A stretch of DNA of 64,000 nt, from positions 868,001 to 932,000 of the forward strand of contig CAVRZD010000006.1 in the NCBI GenBank assembly GCA_963725645.1. The letters are read 5' to 3'. This DNA is from JALYZC01 sp963725645. GTDB lineage: Bacteria; Actinomycetota; Thermoleophilia; Solirubrobacterales; Solirubrobacteraceae. How positions within the stretch are numbered: the stretch's first letter is position 1; every line of letters starts with the position of its first letter. This document shows, one piece after another, positions 26,185 through 33,692 of this stretch. A model generated the notes under the pieces. It ran no database searches. It had not been told where the DNA came from and saw only the letters and a program-made list of their open reading frames with translations. The position numbers and the translations under genes are program-made.

Positions 26185-26814
26185 ATGGGTTTCTTCAAGG
26201 ACGCCCGCAAGGGCATGAAAGACGCCAAGGAGCTGGGCGACTACCACGGCGGCATGCCGTCGATGCGTGGCGCGTTCAAGGACATCTCGGCCCTGGCCGA
26301 CGACCGGGGCGAGGGCGAGATCCTCAAGAACGGCATCCCCGCCAAGGGCGTGGTCAAGGGGTTCACCGAGCCGGTGCAGGGCGATCGCTTCGCCATGCAC
26401 ATCCCGATCGAGGTGCACCCGCCCGAGGGCGAGCCCTACGTGGTCGATCACGTGTTCTCGTCCGCGCGGATGAAGGCGGCGGTGTCGGTGGGGATGGAGA
26501 TCCCCATCAAGATCCATCCCAACGATCCGAACAAGATCGCGGTGCAGTGGGACGCCCAGAAGGCGTCAATCGCCGCTGCCGGCGGCGACATGGCAGCGGT
26601 CCAGCAGGGTCTGTCCAACACCTACAGCGGGGCGGCCGACGCGGCGATGCGCCAGGCGATGGCCAACCAGCAGGCCGGCGCCGGCGCCGGCGCCGCGCCC
26701 GCCAAGGAGGACCCCGCCGAGCGGCTGAAGAAGCTCGGCGAGCTCAAGGAGTCCGGCGTGCTCTCGGACGAGGAGTTCGCGACCAAGAAGGCCGAGATCC
26801 TCAAGGAGCTCTAG
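26185..26814 (+). CDS. SHOCT domain-containing protein
   Basis: The 209-residue product has a variable N-terminal part and a beta-rich middle (GIPAKGVVKGFTEPVQGDRF, FAMHIPIEVHPPEGEPY), followed by an Ala-rich linker and a C-terminal SHOCT motif (LKKLGELKESGVLSDEEFATKKAEIL, about residues 175-209). SHOCT is a short oligomerisation or nucleic-acid-binding helix pair found at the ends of many actinobacterial proteins. The specific role is unknown. A GAAAGGAGCAG ribosome-binding site lies just upstream of ATG 26185. Confidence 0.85.
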   Translation: MGFFKDARKGMKDAKELGDYHGGMPSMRGAFKDISALADDRGEGEILKNGIPAKGVVKGFTEPVQGDRFAMHIPIEVHPPEGEPYVVDHVFSSARMKAAVSVGMEIPIKIHPNDPNKIAVQWDAQKASIAAAGGDMAAVQQGLSNTYSGAADAAMRQAMANQQAGAGAGAAPAKEDPAERLKKLGELKESGVLSDEEFATKKAEILKEL

Positions 26815-26831
26815 GCCGACGCCGGCGGCTC

Positions 26832-26872
26832 GGGCCGTCCGGCCCCGTCTACGCGATGGGGCCGGACGGCCC
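26832..26872. terminator. perfect 15-bp inverted repeat between convergent genes
   Basis: GGGCCGTCCGGCCCC (26832-26846) and its exact complement (26858-26872) flank an 11-base loop. The repeat lies between the SHOCT gene and the convergent minus-strand gene, whose last codons run into it. It can work as a terminator in both directions; there is no T-tract, which is common at this GC content. Confidence 0.65.
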
Positions 26873-27190
26873 GCTGTGCTCCGCGGCCGCCTCGGCGATC
26901 CGGTCGCGCACCTTCTCGACCGCCTGCCCGGTGAGGGTCAGCTTCGTGCCGGTCGCGCCGTCGGACTCGAACTTGATCATCAGCCGGTACAGCGTCTTCG
27001 CCGCGCCGAACATCAGCAGCCGCGTGCCGACGCTCGTCGCGTCGGCCTCGAAGACGAGCGTGTCGTAGGACTCGTCGACGAGCTGGTACTTGCCCTCGGC
27101 GAGGAAGGCCGGCGGCGTTGCGCGCCACTGCTGCATCAGCGCGTTGGGCTGATCCGGGAGCGTGAACTGCGTGGTGATCTCGTCGGCCAT
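26849..27190 (-). CDS. conserved hypothetical protein
   Basis: The family is not recognised. The 113-residue protein (MADEITTQFTLPDQ, GKYQLVDESYDTLVFEAD, RLMIKFESDGATGTKLTLTGQ) looks like a compact beta-rich domain with a C-terminal helix (AVEKVRDRIAEAAAEH). One hydrophobic stretch, LLMFGAAKTLYRLMIKF, is too short and broken for a clear membrane helix. The start codon lies 6 nt from the minus-strand box TAGGAT, which shares its TA with the tRNA-Gln promoter. Confidence 0.75.
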   Translation of the reverse strand: MADEITTQFTLPDQPNALMQQWRATPPAFLAEGKYQLVDESYDTLVFEADATSVGTRLLMFGAAKTLYRLMIKFESDGATGTKLTLTGQAVEKVRDRIAEAAAEHSGPSGPIA

Positions 27191-27196
27191 GAGCGG

Positions 27197-27206
27197 ATCC
27201 TATGCT
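27197..27206. promoter_or_regulatory. bidirectional promoter core, hypothetical gene/tRNA-Gln
   Basis: ATCCTATGCT contains TATGCT on the plus strand (27201-27206), with tRNA-Gln beginning 18 nt downstream, and TAGGAT on the minus strand (27197-27202), 6 nt before ATG 27190. Both share TA at 27201-27202. Confidence 0.5.
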
Positions 27207-27224
27207 CCCATACGATGACCACCT

Positions 27225-27298
27225 TGGGGGGTCGTCCAACTCGGCTAGGACACCAGGTTTTGGTCCTGGGAATCGGGGTTCAAGTCCCTGCCCCCCAG
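27225..27298 (+). tRNA. tRNA-Gln (anticodon TTG)
   Basis: The 74-base sequence folds into a standard cloverleaf. The acceptor stem pairs TGGGGGG (27225-27231) with CCCCCCA (27291-27297), with G 27298 as discriminator. The anticodon stem CCAGG/CCTGG encloses loop TTTTGGT, anticodon TTG at 27260-27262. The T arm is CGGGG-TTCAAGT-CCCTG with one G-T pair. CCA is not encoded. Confidence 0.95.
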
Positions 27299-27327
27299 TT
27301 CTTCGTTCGGGCCGTCCGACCAGCGTG

Positions 27328-27341
27328 CGAACATATGTTCG
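27328..27341. promoter_or_regulatory. LexA-type SOS box
   Basis: CGAACATATGTTCG is a perfect 14-base palindrome that matches the Gram-positive/actinobacterial LexA operator consensus CGAAC-N4-GTTCG. It covers the candidate ATG 27335 of the HNH endonuclease gene and lies 30 bases after tRNA-Gln. Binding there would block transcription of the endonuclease until DNA damage. Confidence 0.75.
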
Positions 27342-28084
27342 TGCCACGGGGAGGACCACGATATTCAGAGGCGGAAGCGCGAACGGCGGTGGCTGCTTCG
27401 CGCTCGTTTACCGAGACGCTGCGACGGCTCGGCATGTGCGTCACGGGCGGGAACCGTGGGGTGCTGGTTCGCTATGTCGGCCTGTGGTCGATACCCACCG
27501 ATCACTTCGATCCCGACGCGGCGCGGCGTTTCGCTCGGCGGCGTCCGCAACTGTCGCTGAGCGCTGTGCTCACAGAGAGGTCGAGCTACTCCCGCCGCAC
27601 GCTCAAGAACCGCCTCTACGCCGAGGGCTTGAAGCAACGGCAATGCGAGCTATGTGGTCAGAGCGAGCACTGGCACGGGCGTCGCATGTCGTTGATCCTC
27701 GATCACATCAACGGCGCGGCCGACGATCACCGGCTCGAGAACCTTCGGATCGTCTGTCCGAACTGCGCGGCGACACTCGAGACGCACTGCGGGCGCAATG
27801 CCCGGACGCTCACCGAGCGGTGCTGCGAGCTCTGCGGCAGGCGGTTCATGCCGAGCTATGGCGCGCAGCGCTTCTGTTCGCGCTATTGCGGTCAGCGTCA
27901 CACGCGCGTTCCCGGCCAGCCCCGGCCGTGGCTACGAAGGGTCGATCCGCGACCGTCGTATGAGCAGCTGCTCACCGAGACGCGAGAGCTCGGGTTCCGC
28001 GCCACGGGCCGGAAGTACGGCGTGAGCGACAACGCGATACGCAAATGGATTCGCGCGTACGACCGCGAGCGGGCGCGGGTCTAG
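27335..28084 (+). CDS. HNH endonuclease with N-terminal and C-terminal HTH-like regions
   Basis: The product of about 249 residues has an N-terminal helix-turn-helix-like region (SRSFTETLRRLGMCVTGGN) and a central HNH nuclease domain: CELCGQ, LILDHINGAADDHRLENL, then VCPNCAATLETHCGRN. These carry the zinc cysteines and the catalytic His/Asn/His. A second Cys cluster (CCELCGRRF, FCSRYCGQRH) and a terminal HTH-like helix pair (GRKYGVSDNAIRKWI) follow. This type is widespread in actinobacteria with unknown targets. The start is uncertain: ATG 27335 is inside the SOS box, and GTG 27341 is the next in-frame choice. Its place next to a tRNA suggests mobility; this is inferred. Confidence 0.85.
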   Translation: MFVPRGGPRYSEAEARTAVAASRSFTETLRRLGMCVTGGNRGVLVRYVGLWSIPTDHFDPDAARRFARRRPQLSLSAVLTERSSYSRRTLKNRLYAEGLKQRQCELCGQSEHWHGRRMSLILDHINGAADDHRLENLRIVCPNCAATLETHCGRNARTLTERCCELCGRRFMPSYGAQRFCSRYCGQRHTRVPGQPRPWLRRVDPRPSYEQLLTETRELGFRATGRKYGVSDNAIRKWIRAYDRERARV

Positions 28085-28260
28085 CGCCGGCCGCGGCGCA
28101 GCTTCTTCGCCGAGCCCGACGCCGATCGGCGTGGTGGTGTCGGTCGGCGGCGCGTAGTCGCTGAATCCCGGAACCGCACGGGCACCGGGAATCGTCGTGG
28201 TCGCGGCCAGCTTGAAGGTCGCGTGCATCGGCGCGTGCTCGCGCTGCGCGACATCGCGGC

Positions 28261-28266
28261 TACGAT
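28261..28266 (+). promoter_or_regulatory. -10 box of glmU-prs operon
   Basis: TACGAT lies 6 nt before GTG 28273 of glmU, with no ribosome-binding site between them, so a leaderless mRNA is likely. The 188-base gap upstream (28085-28272) shows no convincing gene. Confidence 0.45.
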
Positions 28267-28272
28267 CCGCCC

Positions 28273-29667
28273 GTGGCCGTCCCCACCGTCGTGATCATGG
28301 CCGCCGGCGAGGGCACGCGGATGCGCTCGGCGACGCCGAAGGTGCTGCACGACCTGTGCGGGCGCCCGCTCGTCGCATGGCCGATCGCGGCCGCGCGCGA
28401 GGCCGGCGCAGGGAGGGTCGTCGTCGTCGGCGGCCCCGACCACGCGCTCGACGGCCTGCTGCCGGAGGGGGTCACGCTGGCCGTGCAGGAGGAGCCGCGC
28501 GGCACCGCCGACGCTGTCCGCGCGGCGGCCGGCGAGCTCGATCCCGACGCGCCGGTCATCGTGCTGTCGGGCGACGTGCCGCTCGTGACCGCCGAGCTGA
28601 TCCGCGAGCTCGCGACCGTGCACGTCGCCGCCGACGCGGCCGCCACGATGGTGACGATGGAGCTTGACGACCCGTCCAGCTACGGCCGCGTCGTGCGTGG
28701 CTCGGACGGCAACGTCGAGCACGTGGTGGAGACGAAGGCCCCCGGCGACGCCACCCCGGCCGAGCTGGCCATCACCGAGGTCAACGCGGGCGTCTACGCG
28801 TTCGAGCCCGGCGCGCTGCGTCGCGCGCTCGAGGCCGTCTCGGCGCACAACGCCCAGGGCGAGTACTACCTGCCCGACGCGCTCCAGGCGATCGCGCTGG
28901 ACGGGCAGCCCGTGGCCGCCTTCAAGGTGGACGACCCCGGCCTCACGCTCGGCGTCAACGACCGCGTCGATCTCGGCCGCGTTCGCGCGCTCGCCCAGCG
29001 CCGCATCCTGGAGGGCCACATGCGCGCGGGCGTGACCATCGTCGATCCGGCCTCCACGCTGGTCGACATCGACGTCGCGCTCGGCGCGGACACCGTGATC
29101 GAGCCCGCGACCTACCTGCGCGGCGCCACTCGCGCCGGGGAGCGCTGCCGGATCGGCCCGGCCACCACGCTCATCGACGCCGTGCTCGGCGACGAGGTCA
29201 CGATCCGCCACTCCTACCTCGACCGCTGCGAGGTGCGCGCGGGCGGGACCGTCGGGCCGTTCGCCTACCTGCGCCCCGAGACGCTGCTGCGGGAGGGCGC
29301 GAAGGCGGGAACGTTCGTCGAGATCAAGAACTCCGACGTCGGCGCCGGGGCGAAGGTGCCGCACCTCTCCTACCTCGGCGACGCCGACGTCGGCGCGAAC
29401 TCCAACCTCGGCGCGGGCACGATCACCGCGAACTACGACGGCTTCGCCAAGCACCGCACGACCATCGGCGCCGACGTCCGCGGGGGCGTCGACGTCGCCT
29501 ACGTCGCGCCGGTCGAGGTCGGCGATCGCGCGTGGACGGCGGCGGGCTCGGTCGTGACCCAGGACGTCCCGCCCGGCGCGTTGGGCGTGGCGCGCGAGCG
29601 CCAGCGCAACGTCGAGGGATACGACGAGCGCCGTCGGGACGGCCGCGTAGACTCCGAGTCGTCATGA
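28273..29667 (+). CDS. glmU: bifunctional UDP-GlcNAc pyrophosphorylase/glucosamine-1-P N-acetyltransferase
   Basis: This 464-residue enzyme makes UDP-N-acetylglucosamine for cell-wall synthesis. The N-terminal uridyltransferase has VVIMAAGEGTRMRSATPKVLHDLCGRPL, QEEPRGTADAVRAA, VLSGDVPL and ITEVNAGVYAF. The C-terminal left-handed beta helix carries FVEIKNSDVGAGAKVPHLSYLGDADVG, NLGAGTITANYDG and ends with acyl-CoA-binding repeats. Length and motifs are complete. The stop overlaps the prs start (ATGA). Confidence 0.97.
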   Translation: MAVPTVVIMAAGEGTRMRSATPKVLHDLCGRPLVAWPIAAAREAGAGRVVVVGGPDHALDGLLPEGVTLAVQEEPRGTADAVRAAAGELDPDAPVIVLSGDVPLVTAELIRELATVHVAADAAATMVTMELDDPSSYGRVVRGSDGNVEHVVETKAPGDATPAELAITEVNAGVYAFEPGALRRALEAVSAHNAQGEYYLPDALQAIALDGQPVAAFKVDDPGLTLGVNDRVDLGRVRALAQRRILEGHMRAGVTIVDPASTLVDIDVALGADTVIEPATYLRGATRAGERCRIGPATTLIDAVLGDEVTIRHSYLDRCEVRAGGTVGPFAYLRPETLLREGAKAGTFVEIKNSDVGAGAKVPHLSYLGDADVGANSNLGAGTITANYDGFAKHRTTIGADVRGGVDVAYVAPVEVGDRAWTAAGSVVTQDVPPGALGVARERQRNVEGYDERRRDGRVDSESS

Positions 29668-30698
29668 GCCTGCTCGAGGAGCTCGAGCCCGCCACCGCCC
29701 CGCTGAAGACGCGGTTGGAGGTCGGCTACGACAAGCGGCTGATGCTCTTCGCCGGGCGGGCGAATCCCACGCTGGCGGCGCGCATCGCCCAGAAGCTGGG
29801 GGTCGACCTCGGCCCGGCGACGCTGAAGACGTTCTCCAACGGCGAGGTCTACTGCCGCTACGAGGAGTCGATCCGCGGCGCCGACGTGTTCATCGTCCAG
29901 CCCACGTGTGGCAACCCGGACACGGGGATCACGGCCAACGACGCGCTGATGGAGCTGCTGGTGATGATCGAGGCCGCGGTCGGTGCCTCGGCGCACCGCG
30001 TGATCGCCGTCACCCCGTGGTTCGGCTACTCGCGCCAGGACAAGAAGTCGGCCCCGCGCGAGCCGATCACCGCCCGCCTGACCGCGCGCATGCTCGAGGC
30101 CGCCGGCGTGGACCGCGTGCTGACGATGGACCTGCACTCCGGCCAGATCCAGGGCTTCTTCTCCAAGCCGGTGGACCACATGACGGCCCTGCCGATGCTC
30201 ACGCAGTACTTCCTCGATCAGGGACTGAACGACATCGTCGTCGTCTCGCCGGACGCCGGCCGCGTGAAGCTGAACCGCAACTTCGCCGCCAAGATCGGAG
30301 CCGAGCTGGCCATCCTCAACAAGGAGCGCCCGGCCCACCAGGAGGCCGAGATCGGCTACGTCATCGGCGACGTCAAGAACAAGACCGCCGTGCTGGTGGA
30401 CGACATGGTCGACACGGCCGGCACGCTGAAGGCGGCCGCCCAGACCGTGCTCGACGAGGGCGCCGCGCGCGTCTACGCCGCTGCGACCCACGCGGTGTTC
30501 TCCGGCAACGCGTTCGTCAACCTCGCCTCGTCGCGGTTCGAGCAGATCGTCGTGACCGACACGATCCCGCTGCGCGCCGGCGCACCGGACAACATCAAGG
30601 TCCTTTCCTGCGCCGACCTGCTGACCGACTCGATCCGCCGCATCTTCACCGACGACTCGGTGAGCGACGTGTTCGGCGGGGACAATCAGCTGTTCTGA
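29664..30698 (+). CDS. prs: ribose-phosphate pyrophosphokinase
   Basis: This 344-residue enzyme makes PRPP from ribose-5-phosphate and ATP for nucleotide, His and Trp synthesis. It shows KRLMLFAGRANPTLA, the ATP-binding RQDKKSAPREPITARLTARML, MDLHSGQIQGFF, VVVSPDAGRVKLNR and the PRPP loop AVLVDDMVDTAGTL. A 20-residue N-terminal extension precedes the usual start. glmU-prs is a conserved pair in actinobacteria. Confidence 0.97.
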   Translation: MSLLEELEPATAPLKTRLEVGYDKRLMLFAGRANPTLAARIAQKLGVDLGPATLKTFSNGEVYCRYEESIRGADVFIVQPTCGNPDTGITANDALMELLVMIEAAVGASAHRVIAVTPWFGYSRQDKKSAPREPITARLTARMLEAAGVDRVLTMDLHSGQIQGFFSKPVDHMTALPMLTQYFLDQGLNDIVVVSPDAGRVKLNRNFAAKIGAELAILNKERPAHQEAEIGYVIGDVKNKTAVLVDDMVDTAGTLKAAAQTVLDEGAARVYAAATHAVFSGNAFVNLASSRFEQIVVTDTIPLRAGAPDNIKVLSCADLLTDSIRRIFTDDSVSDVFGGDNQLF

Positions 30699-30718
30699 GC
30701 GACGACGCCGCCGGCCTG

Positions 30719-31006
30719 ATGGAGCTCCTCGGCCTGTCCGAGGACGAGCTCTGCCGCGTGCTCGACGCCGACCCGCTGACGCTGCTCTCCGGGCAGCTCG
30801 ACCACCGGCCCGAGCTTCCGATCCTGCGTGACCTGCTGGCCGAGGCCAAGGAGCGCGCCGGTGCGGCGGTCCTGCGCCGCTGGGTGCGGGCGGCCGGGCC
30901 CTCGGGCCGCCCGATCGACCACCTGCTCGCGCGGGACTTCGCGGCCTTCGAGAACGACCTCGCCACGCTGGCCGAACGCGGCTTCGTGCTGCGCGGCGGG
31001 TCCTAG
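30719..31006 (+). CDS. small MbcA/ParS-like (DUF2384-type) protein
   Basis: This protein of 95 residues from ATG 30719 (or 8 more from a CTG that overlaps the prs stop) reads MELLGLSEDELCRVLDADPLTL, then ILRDLLAEAKERAGAAVLRRWV and GRPIDHLLARDFAAFENDLATLAERG. The WVRAAGPSGRPIDHLLARD stretch resembles the toxin-binding helices of MbcA/ParS antitoxins. There is no RES-type toxin gene beside it, so it may be an orphan or unrelated. It overlaps the convergent DUF4235 gene by 4 bases. Confidence 0.65.
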   Translation: MELLGLSEDELCRVLDADPLTLLSGQLDHRPELPILRDLLAEAKERAGAAVLRRWVRAAGPSGRPIDHLLARDFAAFENDLATLAERGFVLRGGS

Positions 31007-31290
31007 TCGGACTCGGATTCCGGCTTCGCGCGCTTCTCGCCCGGCCACGCGCCCGTGATCGAGGCGAACCCCTGCGCGCCGGCGCGGTCGACCGCCGCCC
31101 GCGTGACCTTGAAGGTGACACCTTCGACGGCCGCGGCCGCGAGCACCTTCGGCCAGGTCGTCTCGCGCGTGGTCGGCTTCGGCGGGTCCTCGCGGTCGAT
31201 CAGCGCCCAGACACGGTCGAAGAGCTTGCGCGAGATGAACCCGGCGATCAGGCCGAGCACGATGCTCACGGGCTTGTACAGGAGCTTCAC
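31003..31290 (-). CDS. DUF4235 domain membrane protein
   Basis: This 95-residue protein begins KLLYKPVSIVLGLIAGFISRKLFDRVW, the membrane-associated start of the DUF4235 family, followed by WPKVLAAAAVEGVTFKVTRAAVDRAGAQGF. The function is unknown; actinobacterial members are small membrane proteins. The start GTG 31290 lies 7 nt from a minus-strand TAGGCT box (31298-31303). Confidence 0.85.
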   Translation of the reverse strand: MKLLYKPVSIVLGLIAGFISRKLFDRVWALIDREDPPKPTTRETTWPKVLAAAAVEGVTFKVTRAAVDRAGAQGFASITGAWPGEKRAKPESESD

Positions 31291-31386
31291 GATGTCGAGC
31301 CTACCGGGCCGATGTTCGACCGATTGTCGATGGCATCCCGCCGGGCGGGGGGTCATCATGTACCCGAATCCGGCCGATGGACACAC

Positions 31387-32091
31387 ATGAGCGACGCTGA
31401 GGAACTCGATCATGGTGCCGAGGACCTGCTCCGGCGGGCCCTGATCGACGCGGAGTCATCGGCCGCCGTCGCCCTCAGCGTGGGCGGTCTGCCGGTCAGC
31501 GACGAGGTCACGGTGATCTTCCACGGCCGGCGCGACCTCGGGACGATCCAGACCTACGTCGCGCCCGGCCACCACGGCGCCGGCGAGTCCGTCGGCGCGG
31601 CCGAGCTCCTGCGCGTCCCCTGCGACCTCGACCTGGCCGAGGCCGAGGACCGCGACGAGGCCGAGCGGCTGTACGCCGAGCAGGCACGCGCGATGCGCGA
31701 CGCGCTCGTCGGCGCCGACACCGTGCTCGAGGTGTGGCGCGAGCCGCTGACGGGCATCGCGGGCGCGGACGTCGCCGTCGACCGCTCGGTGGAGCTCGAC
31801 GTCACGCTGCCGGCGCACCGGCTGCTGCCCGTGGCGCTGGTCGCGCCCGAGCAGCGGCTCGTCGTCGCGCCCGTGTGCGGCGCGCGCACGCTGGCCGAGG
31901 GCCGGCCGCCACTGGGCATCGCCTGCGCCCAGCAGGACGTCGCGCGCGTCTACCCGCTGCCGGACGATCCGGAGCGCTGCCTGGAGGACTTCCTCGCCCA
32001 TGCGGCCGACCACGCGCAGCGGCTGGCCGAGGCGCTGGAGCACCGGGAGGCCTCGGTCGAGCGCTTCCTGGAGATCAACGGCGACGAGTAG
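31387..32091 (+). CDS. conserved hypothetical protein
   Basis: The 234-residue acidic protein is not recognised. It begins MSDAEELDHGAEDLLRRALIDAESS and contains LSVGGLPVSDEVTVIFHGRRDLGT, a stretch rich in Asp/Glu (DLDLAEAEDRDEAERLYAEQ), and VALVAPEQRLVVAPVCGARTLAEG. It ends with a helix (HAQRLAEALEHREASVERFLEI). No signal peptide or membrane helix is visible, so it is probably cytoplasmic. No operon partner is obvious. Confidence 0.7.
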   Translation: MSDAEELDHGAEDLLRRALIDAESSAAVALSVGGLPVSDEVTVIFHGRRDLGTIQTYVAPGHHGAGESVGAAELLRVPCDLDLAEAEDRDEAERLYAEQARAMRDALVGADTVLEVWREPLTGIAGADVAVDRSVELDVTLPAHRLLPVALVAPEQRLVVAPVCGARTLAEGRPPLGIACAQQDVARVYPLPDDPERCLEDFLAHAADHAQRLAEALEHREASVERFLEINGDE

Positions 32092-32109
32092 GCGCCATCA
32101 TCCCGGCCC

Positions 32110-32556
32110 GTGTCACGGGCCGGTCGCATCGGACTCCTCGTCGCCGCCGCGGCGGCGTTCGTCCTGCTCAGCCTCGTCATCGCGAGGGTCCTCACGGTCG
32201 GCAACGCCGAGCGCGATGCGGTCTACCGGCTCGTCCGGGCCGAGGCGGCGGGCGACCAGGCCGCGGTCCTGAGCAGCGTGCGCGGCTGCACGGGCGACGC
32301 GGCCTGCGTGGAGCGCGTGCGCCGCACGATCGCGCGAGTCCAGCATCCTGGGACCGCCAAGCTGCTGCGCTTCGACGGCCCCGGGGGAATCGCCCTCGCG
32401 GGCCGGTCGGGGCCCGCGCGGGTGGCGTGGAAGGTGGGCACGGCGCTGCCGGTGGTGCAGTGCATGCGGCTGCGGACCACCGGGAACGCCCTCGGCGGCT
32501 ACACGGTTCGCATCACCGGCGTCGAGGAGCCGACAGCCCTGGACGCGCCTTGCTAG
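32110..32556 (+). CDS. secreted or membrane-anchored hypothetical protein
   Basis: This 148-residue protein from GTG 32110 has an N-terminal membrane anchor (about residues 7-28, IGLLVAAAAAFVLLSLVIARVL) and then an extracytoplasmic domain with CTGDAACVERVRR, whose two Cys may form a disulfide, plus two more Cys near the C-terminus. The LVRAEAAGDQAAVL helix resembles NTF2-like or lumazine-binding lipoproteins; the assignment is weak. It overlaps the convergent cupin gene by 44 bases. Confidence 0.65.
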   Translation: MSRAGRIGLLVAAAAAFVLLSLVIARVLTVGNAERDAVYRLVRAEAAGDQAAVLSSVRGCTGDAACVERVRRTIARVQHPGTAKLLRFDGPGGIALAGRSGPARVAWKVGTALPVVQCMRLRTTGNALGGYTVRITGVEEPTALDAPC

Positions 32557-33142
32557 CGCGCTGATCGCCGCCGCCGAGCCGTGGCTCGCGGCGTGTGGGC
32601 TGACAGGTGGGAGGCCGGCGCCCGGCAGCCCGGGCGAGAGGCGCCAGCGTGCGGAGCAGGGCGTGCTGGAGCCACGCTGGCGGCTTGGCGAGAACCGCGT
32701 GCTCGGAGGTCTGCGCCCAGACGGTGGCGAGGTCGAGTAGTCCCGGCATCGCCTCGGCGTTGACGCGTTCTTCCTGAGCGAAGCCGAAGTACAGCTCGTA
32801 GAAGCGCTCGGTCGACGCCGGCGCGGGCCGGAACTCGAAGATGACGCGCGCCTCCTCCTCGCCGGCGTTCCAGAATGTGTGCTTGGTCCCGGCCGGTACG
32901 TCGATCGTCTCCCCGGCGCCGAGCCCGACCTCCGTGCCGTCGACGCGAAACGCGGCGCGGCCGGCGAGCACCTCGAAATACTCGTCCTGGTGGGGGTGGA
33001 TGTGCTCGACCCCCGCGAAGCCCCCGGGCGGGAACACCCCTTCGGCCCGGAACAGGTCGCCGCCGGTGTCCCGGCCGGTGGCGAGAAACGTGAGGCGCTG
33101 CCCGGACACCGGGTTCTCGATCACGTCGCCGGTGTCTGCCAT
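32513..33142 (-). CDS. cupin domain protein
   Basis: This 209-residue protein has a cupin beta-barrel at residues 10-115: HIHPHQDEYFEVLAGRAAF (metal-binding HxHxxxE) and GETIDVPAGTKHTFWNAG (second motif). The C-terminal half is helical (YFGFAQEERVNAEAMPGLLDLATVW) and ends in a basic tail. Cupins of this kind bind a metal and often act as dioxygenases or small-molecule sensors. It is divergent from the MarR regulator, which probably controls it through the repeats between them. A GGAG ribosome-binding site precedes ATG 33142. Confidence 0.88.
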   Translation of the reverse strand: MADTGDVIENPVSGQRLTFLATGRDTGGDLFRAEGVFPPGGFAGVEHIHPHQDEYFEVLAGRAAFRVDGTEVGLGAGETIDVPAGTKHTFWNAGEEEARVIFEFRPAPASTERFYELYFGFAQEERVNAEAMPGLLDLATVWAQTSEHAVLAKPPAWLQHALLRTLAPLARAAGRRPPTCQPTRREPRLGGGDQRASKARPGLSAPRRR

Positions 33143-33161
33143 GCTGCTCCTTCGATAGTTC

Positions 33162-33192
33162 GGCTACCTAACGAGATACTAAGGCTACCTAA
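33162..33192. promoter_or_regulatory. paired 10-bp direct repeats, candidate MarR operator
   Basis: GGCTACCTAA occurs at 33162-33171 and again at 33183-33192, 21 bases apart (two helical turns), within the 56-base gap between the divergent cupin and MarR genes. AT-rich ACGAGATACT lies between them. The position suggests binding sites for the MarR protein controlling both genes. Confidence 0.5.
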
Positions 33193-33198
33193 GTAACG

Positions 33199-33678
33199 AT
33201 GGCCCGGTCAAGCACAGATCAGCGCCTTCCGGTGGGCCAGCTCCTGGTGCATCACCTGCGGTTCTTCCGGGAGCGCCTGCTCGGCGAGGCCCAAGCGCAG
33301 GCCGACGCAGCCGGCGTCCCGCTGCGCATGGCGCACCTGCACGTGTTCGGCAACATCACGGCTGACGGGACCCGGCTGACCGACCTTGCGGCGTGGGCCG
33401 GAATGACCCCACCCGCCATGGCAGAGCTGATCGACGAGCTCGAGGCTCACGGTCTGGTCGAGCGGCACCCCGACCCGGCCGACCGGCGGGCCAAGCTCGT
33501 CGTGCTCACTGACGATGGGTGGGACGCGATCCGCAGCGGGCGCGAGATCATCGCCCGCATCGAGGCCGATTACGCGCAGCGCATTGGAACGGAGCGCTTC
33601 GAGGCCATGTGCTGGGCCATGCAGGATCTGCTGGACGACCTCAACGAGTCACCGATCCGCGGAGCCCCGGACCGCTGA
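33199..33678 (+). CDS. MarR family transcriptional regulator
   Basis: This 159-residue winged-helix protein has LRMAHLHVFGNITADGTRLTDLAAWAGMTPPAMAELIDELEAHGLVER, the recognition helix region, then HPDPADRRAKLVVLTDDGW, the wing with the conserved DRRAK pattern. MarR dimers bind operators and release them on binding small aromatic ligands. It is divergent from the cupin gene, with a repeated 10-mer in the shared promoter. Confidence 0.9.
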   Translation: MARSSTDQRLPVGQLLVHHLRFFRERLLGEAQAQADAAGVPLRMAHLHVFGNITADGTRLTDLAAWAGMTPPAMAELIDELEAHGLVERHPDPADRRAKLVVLTDDGWDAIRSGREIIARIEADYAQRIGTERFEAMCWAMQDLLDDLNESPIRGAPDR

Positions 33679-33692
33679 CGACCCCGCCGGTG

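Noticed and set aside
28081..28254. Possible short minus-strand gene between the HNH gene and glmU
   Set aside because: Two frames give weak peptides (one ending AKKLRRGRR) but neither has a homolog I recognise or a credible start; support is too thin.
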